Assembly: GCF_022539665.2 (NCBI RefSeq)
Contig: NC_081331.1
Coordinates: 8,153,534 to 8,217,533, forward strand
DNA: 64,000 nucleotides
DNA from: Daphnia carinata
Taxonomy: Eukaryota > Arthropoda > Branchiopoda > Diplostraca > Daphniidae
Reading direction: 5' to 3'
The notes under the pieces were generated by a model, which had not been told where the DNA came from, did not search any database, and was given only the letters and a program-made list of their open reading frames with translations. How positions within the stretch are numbered: the stretch's first letter is position 1; every line of letters starts with the position of its first letter. The position numbers were made by a program, and so were the translations under genes. Below, piece by piece: positions 41,801 to 49,682 of the stretch.

Positions 41801-42719
41801 GATCATAAATCGACATGGGGTGCCGAGCAGAATTATTTCTGACCCTGGATCAGCGTTTACTAGCAGTGAGCTAGCCACGGAGCTGGACAAATGGAAGATT
41901 CGCCACGTCATCGCTACTGCAGAGCATCCCCAGACGAATGGATTGGTGGAGAGGCTGAACCGCACAGCCTCCAGAGCCATTTCTGGGTTTATTTCTCCTA
42001 CCCATCGAGATTGGGACGAGCGGCTGTCGGATGCTGTATTCGCCATTAACTCTGCTAAACAGTCAACGACGAAGCATTCGCCGTTTCAGCTTGTCTATGG
42101 ACGACTCCCCAATAGACCGGATAACAATCTGTTTGAGTGGCCAGAAGATAGACCAGTGTCAAGGAGAAAGTTCATCAAACGTGTGGAACAATTGAGGAAG
42201 GCGGCCAGATTTAACATTATCCGTCGTCAGGACAGGACAAAATTGCTTTGCGACGCCCGCAGAAAGGCATCGAAGCCGTATTATCAAGGTGACCTTGTGC
42301 TAGTGCGTCGGATGTTAAAAAAAAAAGGTTTGACAAAGAAGTTCTTGCCAAAATATATTGGGCCATTCCAGATCGTAAAGAAAGTTGCAGAAACCACATA
42401 TCTAGTGGAAGAGTTGCCATCTAGAAGGAGGAGGAAAGTGGTACGAAGGTTTAACGCTCATGTTGTGCAATTAAAGCCATTTCGAGCGAGAAGTGACGAG
42501 TGGCATGTGAGCGAACTCGACGAACCAACCGAAAGTGAAAACGACAATGAAAATAGAGGTGAAACTGAAATGACTCAAGTTGCCGTTGATCCAGTCATAG
42601 AAGAAATTCCGGCCCAGCATGTACCTGTCCCTGAATTCCCAAATCGGCCGCCAGTGAAGACAAGAAGCGGACGAATTTCCCGTCTCCCCATTATCCTCGA
42701 AGGTTTTGATCTGAATTAA
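38796..42719 (+). CDS. pol: Gypsy B Pol polyprotein
   Basis: The -1 frame is open for 1307 residues; translation is expected to enter it at about 38847. Domains: aspartic protease (LLDTGSS, near residue 60), reverse transcriptase (LNSVTKRDVYPLPRMDD; YLDD near residue 530), RNase H (IHTDASNFGLGAVLAQ near 675), integrase zinc module (HDEPSAGHLGIEKTL to CMHCQFH, about 885-928) and DDE core (Asp in IGIDHQG near 954, Asp in IISDPGSAF near 1014, Glu in NGLVERLNR near 1050). A basic C-terminal domain (YQGDLVLVRRMLKKKGLTKK) and acidic tail end at TAA 42717-42719. All catalytic residues seen are present. Confidence 0.95.
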   Translation: MWSVRTHQEKLSSRGGKRPGPVGWPRPALTGKHIDESSRPTQLPVIRVYIQGVGETEALLDTGSSITTVRLAVVRRIVKNKGIRILPGIRRIDNKVVRVVDEIPLQIRFKDTTVLLENVAVVEMAPFPLILGVDWLVKANINLVCKDNQIVPVFIKDLEEEADTDKTNTSIPDEVKRSLPSEEFFQDLARDLPVVRRKGSVRFRINKAVEVPGESLQMLKGSVPINFTGTGMVRFGFSAEPSKTWVVPSALVSFKNRRARVPLMNLESKPVIIKRRNCVMSIDLDLDAQIAVVPTEQKEEKDSNDGVARPVRMSCAAVSGYLRAAIREDVNTGPNLSGAEKEKVFALLDQHRRCLPTEKTQLGRAMKIQHNIDTGNSRPITSRPYRISQFERKVISEKVNEMLKDGVIQPSNSPWSSPVVLVKKKSGDHRFCIDYRRLNSVTKRDVYPLPRMDDVFDRLAGAKYFSTLDLANGYWQVPVAERDRPKTAFVTPDGLFEFKRMPFGLANAPATFQRLMDQVLNRLKWTACLVYLDDILVFGKNFEEHQIRLNLVLTALGEANLVLNMKKCLFAADEVNHLGHIVKADGIRPDPEKVSALERMEVNSVKSLRAFLGLASYYRKFIPEFSHLTAPLVTLLKKNAKWNWEERQKKAVRTLVRLLSAEPVLVHFDENLPTEIHTDASNFGLGAVLAQKADGEVKPVAFLSRALSDAEAKYHSNELECLALVWALKKFRCYLYGRPFTVRTDNSAVKWLWDKKELSGKFSRWILSLQEYDFKIEHVKGKNNVVADVLSRNLGGPEECQGTSSTEHRISCVLKSDGYTAKELAFLQQVDRELRPLTNRILANKKDPDFAIRKGVVYKKSKSKVGRKLLLMVPSILRRDLISKCHDEPSAGHLGIEKTLGRVVENYWWPRMESSVRAYVLSCMHCQFHNVPPGVPVGFLNPIPPPARPFDLIGIDHQGPLLETPSGNRHILFAIDYLTKWVEAVAVPSTATCHVIKLLREQIINRHGVPSRIISDPGSAFTSSELATELDKWKIRHVIATAEHPQTNGLVERLNRTASRAISGFISPTHRDWDERLSDAVFAINSAKQSTTKHSPFQLVYGRLPNRPDNNLFEWPEDRPVSRRKFIKRVEQLRKAARFNIIRRQDRTKLLCDARRKASKPYYQGDLVLVRRMLKKKGLTKKFLPKYIGPFQIVKKVAETTYLVEELPSRRRRKVVRRFNAHVVQLKPFRARSDEWHVSELDEPTESENDNENRGETEMTQVAVDPVIEEIPAQHVPVPEFPNRPPVKTRSGRISRLPIILEGFDLN
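38841..38888 (+). promoter_or_regulatory. Predicted -1 ribosomal frameshift signal of gypsy B
   Basis: GGGAAAC at 38841-38847 lies in the gag frame as G GGA AAC. After a 7-nt spacer, CCCCGTC (38855-38861) pairs with GACGGGG (38882-38888), with an inner stem CTGG (38864-38867) with CCAG (38874-38877). The gag stop TGA 38881-38883 is inside the structure, and pol is open in the -1 frame throughout. It is the same heptamer and layout as in gypsy A. Confidence 0.75.
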
Positions 42720-43232
42720 TAGTTTTGATGGTTGATATTGATTTTGCGTCATCTGTTTTCGGAATTCACTATTCGATTGTTTTGTTTTTTCATTTATTTA
42801 TTTATTTTTTTTTTTGTTGTTTTTTTTTTTTTTTTTTTTTTTTTTTTGTTTTGTTTTGTTTTCCGCTAATTTAAATAGCGCTTTGCTCCAACCACCCATA
42901 GTTTCCCCCATCCGTGAGCTATTTTGTTTAGTTGTGTTGATCTTGATTTTGAACTCACACCCAGATGTAGGAATCGAATGCATGAGAAGGGAATGGTAAG
43001 GTTTATGTGTTGAACGGGTTGGGTATAGCTTAGGTATAAGTTTAGTTTAGTTTATCAGATTTTTTTTTTTTTTTTCGTTTGAGCGAGTAAGATTGTGGCA
43101 GGAACCTTTATTTTGTGTGGAATTTGTTATGATTGTTCAGTGCCTTTTAGCACGGGTGAAATTATTGTGGTGTTATGTATTGTTTATTATGTATGTGAAT
43201 CGTGAAAAAGTCACAGGCCAGGAAAGGCCGAA
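42720..43232 (+). other. Gypsy B 3' untranslated region and polypurine tract
   Basis: It contains long T runs (42805-42848, 43060-43078) and no ORF of note. AGGAAAGGCCGAA just before 43233 serves as a polypurine tract. Confidence 0.6.
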
Positions 43233-43481
43233 TGTAGCGGGGTACCCCAGATACCCCGCTGACATTACGACAAGTCCCTTTTCTCCCCCTCTCTAGATGT
43301 CACGTCTGATGACACCCTTTTTCTCTTACCCTCACCATCTCTCGAGCGGACACTCTGGTTAAGACTGTGAAACTGGGAACATCGCTCTTGTTGCTGAGAT
43401 ATTTTTTGTAATACGGGTGCCGTGCTAGGCTCCATCGTGTGTCTGAATAAAAAAAGGCTTGTGGGCCTTTATCCTGCAACA
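43233..43481 (+). repeat. Gypsy B 3' LTR
   Basis: 249 bp from TGTAGCGGGG to CCTGCAACA, matching the 5' LTR. The missing AAAAAGAACTATAG occurs instead just outside it at 43493-43506, which suggests a local rearrangement or assembly join at this edge. Confidence 0.9.
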
Positions 43482-45620
43482 ATATGAATGGAAAAAGAAC
43501 TATAGTCTGATGATGATCTCGGCGCGGTACCATGCGCCGTACATGTAGTGATGCACTCCATAAATCTGATGGATAAAACGTTGCCCTATATACTACATGT
43601 AATTCTTCGATGGATGGTCGATGCAAGTACGAGTTACACAGCTGTTCAATGAAGTCGACGCCATCGGTGGAGAAGAGGCGAACGTTCAGGGTTCCATCGA
43701 TCACGTTCGCGCAGTGTACGGTGAAGGCTTCCGATTCGACAATGACAGTTTCAAAAGCCAGTGAAACTTCTTCTGTGAAAGCTTCTGCTCCAACTACACT
43801 GCATTTATAAGCAGCGGCAGGTTGGTGAGACACATCCACTGGTAGCCGTCGCAAATCGCTGATGTTTACTGCGCAACTGTTGCCGTAATCCACGTAATGA
43901 ACAGTGGCAGTGTCCCCGTCAACAGATTCGACAGTAGCGCGATACCAGCAACCATCGTCGGCGAAGAACGCCAGGCAAGGCTTACCGACGGAGGCCGTAT
44001 AATCTTTGCAGTTGGTGAACTCGGGATCAAGAACCAAAACGTCAATACGTTCCGAGATGCCAAAGATCGATTTCGGTTCTAATTAAACCCAGAACTCAGT
44101 GGCTGATTTGACGTAAGGAGCTACGGCATGAGTGGAAATGATTTCCCCTGGATCGAAATTTAAATTCTGGGCCGCAAATTTTGTTTCAGTTTCCATTGGG
44201 ATGCTGTCCAAGATTTTTTGTTGAATCAAGTATTGCGCCACATCGCCAATCCCGGGAACTACCGGATCCACTTCGAATATTCCGTTGTTATCTAACAATT
44301 GATGATATTCGTTTGATATGATCACTTTATGATTAGTAAAGTAACGTTTACCTGGACCAACGGGATGGAACGATGCGGAGATCGTCTGTTCAGTTAAAAA
44401 GCAGGCGACTATGTGTTTTTGTGGATTGGGATTGAGTGGGCCGGTAACCATTTTCTTCACTCCCTTCAATTTCGAATGCCATGTCTAAAACACGAATTCG
44501 AGACTTGATTGGTTGTTACATTACGTGGTAAAAACGTAATATTCAAAGTTACCAGCTGTGGAAATTTCATGAAGCGCGGAACAATCCGTTTCAACTGCGA
44601 CAATGGAGTGTCCTGGTCATTTCGGTAGTCAACAAAAAGCACTTTGGCTACGCTATCTTGAATAGCTAGAATTCGTGATCGGTAGTAACGTTCGTCTCCG
44701 GCAAAGCGAGCCACGCAAGGCAATCCAACTCTGGGTTGGTCCTCTACCAGTTCATCATGAGATAAGGGTGAATAAAACTTTTCAAGTTCATCCAATTCAC
44801 TCTAGCATTTGAAGGAAAACATGTTAACCATGAATCAAAATAGCCTGAAGTTCTTTGAACAAAAGATATGCTTTACCTGATACGCTGAGAGATCCACTGG
44901 GCTAGTGAAGATCCTACCTGGGTTATGATACCATGCAATGTCCACATCGATTGGCGTTTCTGGTACCGGAAGATAGGTATACCCTTCACTGGGTGGTGAA
45001 AGGCATGTTGATTTTGTCATAAACAAGTCATTGATGATGATTTTAACACCTCCATTTTCATCGACCAGTTGTATGGGGTAGGCTATTTGCCTTCAGAATC
45101 GCAGGCAGCGAAAGTGGCGGTAAAAGTTTTGTCCATACTGTATTCTTTGAATTTGTTCTCTCCTTCAATCGTCCAAGTCCGGGAGCCTTCTATTCCTTCC
45201 AGCTTGCAATGGTAAGCTAACGGTGGTAGTTGAACAAAGGACTCGTCAATATACGTTACTTGTTTCGGGGAACCCAGCTGGGTATTGCCGCAATCAACAA
45301 ATAGCACGGTGAACTGAGGTGTTAAAGAAGATTCCTTCATTTCAGTTATCTTTCCGCGGTACCATTGGTTGTCTGTTTCATACTGCACTGCACAAGCAGA
45401 ACCTACTTTGGCATTCAGGATGAATCCTTGAGTTTCGTCTTTGAACAAATAAAAAGAACCACAGATTAAACAAGTGACATAAGGTAACGCTACATCGCAA
45501 TTTACCGGAGTACAACGTGTTCAGCATGCGAACCATGTCGGCCAGCAGCAAACTGGTTTCAATGAGACGAACGTAGAAACTTACACCTGTGATGCCAGAG
45601 CCATCGACGTCGGAGTCGGT
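43482..45620 (-). pseudogene. Multi-Tudor protein segment, minus-strand copy with stop and frameshift
   Basis: Exons on the minus strand: about 45600-45508 (FYVRLIETSLLLADMVRMLN), about 45437-45083 (Tudor: GSACAVQYETDNQWYRGKIT, VLFVDCGNTQLGS), about 45070-44880 (IAWYHNPGRIFTSPVDLSAY), about 44795-44500 (Tudor: GLPCVARFAGDERYYRSRIL, VLFVDYRNDQ) and 44469-43510 (Tudor: GKPCLAFFADDGCWYRATVE, VHYVDYGNSCAVNIS). A CAA codon seen in the 46126-46640 copy is TAA here (44083-44085), and the frame shifts near 45083. At 43590 it is joined to another Tudor module by the same chimeric junction found at 46640. Confidence 0.8.
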
Positions 45621-45870
45621 TACGGAGGGTCAGCCGCGCGTTTATTGTGTGAAAGTGTACGTCACTTATTCCGTATCTCCAAATGAGTTCTGGCTTCAAC
45701 TGCAACATAACAATGACGTGCTCATTGGAATGTTGGACGAAATAGCCGATACTTACGAGGCGGATAAAGAATCATTCCGAATCAAAGGGCAACGTTTTAT
45801 CCATCAGATTTATGGAGTGCATCACTACATGTACGGCGCATGGTACCGCGCCGAGATCATCAGCATTTTC
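45589..45870 (+). pseudogene. Tudor module B, plus-strand fragment
   Basis: It reads VYCVKVYVTYSVSPNEFWLQ, LDEIADTYEADKESFRIKGQ and RFIHQIYGVHHYMYGAWYRA, the N-terminal half of an extended Tudor domain. Homology stops at 45870, where CAGCATTTT is joined to CGTTACGTAACGTAACG and then to an inverted module A piece. The full domain continues at 46640 in another copy. Confidence 0.75.
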
Positions 45871-46120
45871 GTTACGTAACGTAACGTTGCCCTATATACC
45901 ACATGTAATTCTTCGATGGATGGTCGATGCAAGTACGAGTTACATAGCTGTTCAATCAAGTCGACGCCATCGGTGGAGAAGAGGCGAACGTTCAGGGTTC
46001 CATCGATCACGTTCGCGCAGTGTACGGTGAAGGCTTCCGATTCGACAATGACAGTTTCAAAAGCCAGTGAAACTTCTTCTGTGAAAGCTTCTGCTCCAAC
46101 TACACTGCATTTATAAGCAG
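45871..46120 (-). repeat. Inverted partial copy of Tudor module A
   Basis: The minus strand repeats the last 85 or so residues of module A (AYKCSVVGAEAFTEEVSLAF to EELHVVYRAT), including the chimeric junction CAACGTTGCCC. It faces the plus-strand module A (46126-46640), making a palindrome with a spacer of about 290 bp. A filler CGTTACGTAACGTA lies at its left edge. Confidence 0.85.
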
Positions 46121-47118
46121 AGAAGCTGAGTTCTGGGTTCAATTAGAACCGAAATCGATCTTTGGCATCTCGGAACGTATTGACGTTTTGGTTCTTGATC
46201 CCGAGTTCACCAACTGCAAAGATTATACGGCCTCCGTCGGTAAGCCTTGCCTGGCGTTCTTCGCCGACGATGGTTGCTGGTATCGCGCTACTGTCGAATC
46301 TGTTGACGGGGACACTGCCACTGTTCATTACGTGGATTACGGCAACAGTTGCGCAGTAAACATCAGCGATTTGCGACGGCTACCAGTGGATGTGTCTCAC
46401 CAACCTGCCGCTGCTTATAAATGCAGTGTAGTTGGAGCAGAAGCTTTCACAGAAGAAGTTTCACTGGCTTTTGAAACTGTCATTGTCGAATCGGAAGCCT
46501 TCACCGTACACTGCGCGAACGTGATCGATGGAACCCTGAACGTTCGCCTCTTCTCCACCGATGGCGTCGACTTGATTGAACAGTTGTGTAACTCGTACTT
46601 GCATCGACCATCCATCGAAGAATTACATGTGGTATATAGGGCAACGTTTTATCCATCAGATTTATGGAGTGCATCACTACATGTACGGCGCATGGTACCG
46701 CGCCGAGATCATCAGCATTTTCAAAGACTTTACAGAAGTTCGGTTCATCGATTACGGTGATACTCTCCGCGTCTCACAGGAAGATATACTCAATTTACCT
46801 GAGAAATTCTTAAACATTCCGGTCATGGCTATCCAGGGAGATTTGTCTGTGGAATGTTCGGAAGCGACTGCAGAAAAATTCAACGACATTTGTTCCCAGT
46901 TGGAGCAAATGCTCTGGGCATCATTGGGAACGGATAATAACGGCGTGGAATTTGTGGAATCGCTTTTCATCGGGGACACCAACGTTCTCGATTTGATTGC
47001 CGTGGAAGAGCCCGTAGCTTTCCCCTACGATATCAGCCTATCTCCGATTCCCGAGGCCTTAGTATCTTTGTTTCTCCTTCGTCGATCTTCGCTCGGCTCC
47101 GCTGGGGGCACTACTTGA
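46121..47118 (+). pseudogene. Chimeric Tudor modules A and B, plus strand
   Basis: Module A (46126-46640: EFWVQLEPKSIFG, GKPCLAFFADDGCWYRATVE, YVDYGNSCAVNISDLRRLPV) is joined at GGGCAACG near 46643 to module B in another frame (RFIHQIYGVHHYMYGAWYRA, then FIDYGDTLRVSQEDILNLPE and SLFIGDTNVLDLIAVEEP). It ends at about 47040, where the oppositely oriented Tudor exons begin. The frame change at the join means no continuous protein. Module A here has the CAA that is TAA in the 44085 copy. Confidence 0.8.
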
Positions 47119-49343
47119 GGAGCAGCTGGCGACGAATCGCTGCGTACACTGACCGCTGGTGCTGAAAAGGACATAATGAAATAAACAACAGTCGGTGAAT
47201 CAATAAAAAAAACGAAGAACTCACTATTGTTTGACACCTTCCATGTCGGGATAACCTTTTTTGAAACCATTTTGGCAATTTCATAATTGCAGGGATCATT
47301 TGTCAATGTGACGGAATAAATTCCATTTTCACACTTTCCCATAGTAACCACAACCGACTTATCCAAGATGGCCTCTTTCCATTCCGAGACGGACAAGGCC
47401 ACATCACCCTCTAGCCTGCAATGTATGCCGAAAGGAGGATGGCGGAAGCGCGTCAAACCTTCAAGGGGAGCAAGGATTTGGCATCGGGGCACCTCAAGAA
47501 GATTTCCGTAATCGATGAAGTGAATTTCTGCGTCATTCACCATCTCCTTGGTTATCTGAATGCGATAGAAATTGTTGTCTTCTTCCCACAAAACTACGCC
47601 GTAATGGCCAAGATGGCTTCTAACATCTGCATACAGAAGTGGGGAATTGGGATTAGAAGCATACACTGCCGTGAGCTCCGAAACCATATCATTCAGACTG
47701 TCGACGGGGATGTTCTCAAACTGTCCAAAAAAACAGCCGGGGTTCTCTGGATGGATCACGCAAAGGCTTTCTTCCAAATCTAATTGAACTGGAGAAATCT
47801 GTTGATGGATGTAAACAAATTCGAAAGTTACACAACTGTTTGAAAGCATGCAAATTCTGATTATACTTACATCCGTAACGCACGTAGGGACCACATTGCT
47901 CTTCGGTGGTGTTGATGGGCTTGAGGCGACGGTTTGAAATTTTGTTGCGAGAAGGTTCGACTGAATCGAAACAAGAACTTCCTGTAAACTATGGCCGTTG
48001 GGGCCGTAGAGATTTACTTTCTGTTTCCCCTCATCATCTTCCACAACTTCGACTTGCAGATAGTCGGCTGAGTTCACTAATGCAGTGAATATTTCTTTCA
48101 GGCCAGTGAGTTTCAAAACTTCTTCCACACCAAATAAAGACACTCGATAAGCAAACAAGCGGGGCATCAGCAATTCATCCGGGATGTGGCAAATCAAAGA
48201 AAGGCTAACCGGCTCTTGCGTTCCAATATCGACGAAATAAACAGTACAACTGCATAGGTTACCACACTCGTTGACGCCTGCGATCAATCCGCGATGGAAA
48301 AGCTTATCGGTAGGAGAAACTGCAATACATAGGGTACCCAGCTTCGGTTTTCCATGCATCGGACGGCTAACTACAGTGTTGAGTTTTTTGCGTAAGCTCA
48401 TAAGATCTTTGACTTCACTTTTCAGTTGGACATAGAATTTTAGAGGTCCGTTGGGAATGTGTGTTACGATGACATCGTGCCTTCCGCAGTGAGGTATATC
48501 GTTTGTTACGAACGCTCTGGGAGGGATTGGCGATTGTTTCGAGGAGTAGCTTGTCGTCACCGTAAAAGCAGGGTGTTGGTCACGATAAGTAGATGGGATG
48601 GCGAGCGCAGGTGGTAGTGTGTTGTTGGCGGCCGAACTGTTGCCTCCTATTTGGCCAATGTTGGCAGCAGCCGTCATGAAGGCAGGTTGTCTTTCGAGCA
48701 CATCACACATGTTTAATGCTTCATGGTATGTCTGTGCGGCTACACCCAATCCTTGTTGAATCATCAAGGATGCCAAAAGTTGATTGTTAGAGTCAAAGAG
48801 CCGCACACCTTGGTGTTCACCATACATCCCCATTGGTGCAGCTTTCCATGTTCTGTTTTCCACATTAATTTTTAAGAACATCATGGCAGGCTCACTCCAC
48901 TGAGAATGATCTCCAGGTCCACGTGGGGCTACCATATCAACAAGGATGAATTTACTTGCCAAAGGAGGCCACTCTATAATGTGTTTAGCCTCATGCCCAG
49001 GAATATCTAATGTTCGAACAAAGGCTAAAGGAACAGAGTGAGTATCTCCAGAATCAATGCAAAAAACTTCAATTGTGCCTGAATGACTGAGTTTGAGTTC
49101 GCGCACTCTTGCCCTGTGCCACTGGTGATTCATCAGCAAACAACAAACTTGATCCAACATATTTAGATTCAACGGGGGAGGCATTATTTCCAGAAAATGT
49201 CGGACAGATTCGAGATATTTTTCCATTAACAAATACAGGCTTCGGTCGTGGGTCATCCCCCAGAAATAGACACATGGTCCTTGACGACCTCGGGGGGAAT
49301 CATCAATGTGAGTTACACGTACTAGCATACTAGCACCCACCAT
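47025..49343 (-). CDS. Multi-Tudor domain protein, right-arm copy, longest intact frame
   Basis: From ATG 49343 the frame is open for about 772 residues. Three extended Tudor domains: residues about 60-150 (CCLLMNHQWHRARVRELKLS, FCIDSGDTHSVPLAF), about 315-400 (LCIAVSPTDKLFHRGLIAGV, VYFVDIGTQEPVSLS) and about 565-660 (HYGVVLWEEDNNFYRIQITK, IHFIDYGNLLEVPRC). Near the end a probable intron (donor GTGAGTTC after AACAATA, acceptor TTTTCAG, about 47160-47224) is also open. A Ser/Pro/Arg-rich tail meets the inverted Tudor junction at about 47040, so the natural C-terminus is lost. The likely role is a Piwi-pathway scaffold of germ granules, by family. Confidence 0.8.
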   Translation of the reverse strand: MVGASMLVRVTHIDDSPRGRQGPCVYFWGMTHDRSLYLLMEKYLESVRHFLEIMPPPLNLNMLDQVCCLLMNHQWHRARVRELKLSHSGTIEVFCIDSGDTHSVPLAFVRTLDIPGHEAKHIIEWPPLASKFILVDMVAPRGPGDHSQWSEPAMMFLKINVENRTWKAAPMGMYGEHQGVRLFDSNNQLLASLMIQQGLGVAAQTYHEALNMCDVLERQPAFMTAAANIGQIGGNSSAANNTLPPALAIPSTYRDQHPAFTVTTSYSSKQSPIPPRAFVTNDIPHCGRHDVIVTHIPNGPLKFYVQLKSEVKDLMSLRKKLNTVVSRPMHGKPKLGTLCIAVSPTDKLFHRGLIAGVNECGNLCSCTVYFVDIGTQEPVSLSLICHIPDELLMPRLFAYRVSLFGVEEVLKLTGLKEIFTALVNSADYLQVEVVEDDEGKQKVNLYGPNGHSLQEVLVSIQSNLLATKFQTVASSPSTPPKSNVVPTCVTDVSIIRICMLSNSCVTFEFVYIHQQISPVQLDLEESLCVIHPENPGCFFGQFENIPVDSLNDMVSELTAVYASNPNSPLLYADVRSHLGHYGVVLWEEDNNFYRIQITKEMVNDAEIHFIDYGNLLEVPRCQILAPLEGLTRFRHPPFGIHCRLEGDVALSVSEWKEAILDKSVVVTMGKCENGIYSVTLTNDPCNYEIAKMVSKKVIPTWKVSNNSEFFVFFIDSPTVVYFIMSFSAPAVSVRSDSSPAAPQVVPPAEPSEDRRRRNKDTKASGIGDRLIS

Positions 49344-49682
49344 TTTCAAGCACTGGCTAGATTTACATGAAATCTCTGCAATATCACAAGATTTAAGTTA
49401 GAACGACTGAACACTTATCATTGTAACAACAATGACCACAACGATAAGCGAGGAACAACCCACGCTTGGCACTGGTCATGGCCTACTATAATAACGGCCA
49501 GCAAGCGCGCAATACCCCCTGCGCCTAAAACTGAATTGCCAGAGGGGCCTAATACCCCAAATCGAAGTCCACTTTCTACAGCTTCATCCCACCCATTCCA
49601 ATTTCTTTTACTTTTCCCACTGATTGGCAATGGTGGAGAGGTACTACTGTCGTAGTACCAAACAGTGGAAAGTGGAGCTCGG
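47631..49682 (-). repeat. Right arm of the inverted duplication
   Basis: Reverse-complement match to 35262-37231. Unlike the left arm it keeps 81 bp near 47825-47905 and the reading frame at codon 17. It stops at 49682 inside the foldback element, directly next to the pogo-like element. Confidence 0.9.

Larger units (their letters stand above)
37232..43481 (+). mobile_element. Gypsy B: Ty3/gypsy element with both LTRs, intact gag and pol
   Basis: LTRs at 37232-37491 and 43233-43481, a primer-binding region directly after the first, gag, pol in -1 frame, a 0.5-kb 3' region and a polypurine tract. No env is present. The flanks do not show a matching 4- or 5-bp duplication (TGTAT left, ATATG right), and the DNA beyond the right LTR is a different part of the Tudor gene. 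The insertion site was therefore rearranged afterwards. Intact frames and similar LTRs suggest a recent insertion. Confidence 0.9.

Noticed and set aside
43814-46360. Short antisense frames opposite Tudor module A counted as separate genes
   Set aside because: They repeat wherever module A occurs, in step with its orientation, and have no features of their own.
47825-47905. A 35-nt intron in the right-arm Tudor gene (GTAAGTATAATC to AAACAG)
   Set aside because: It is too short, splicing would change the frame, and reading through is open; the 81-bp difference from the other arm is treated as an indel.
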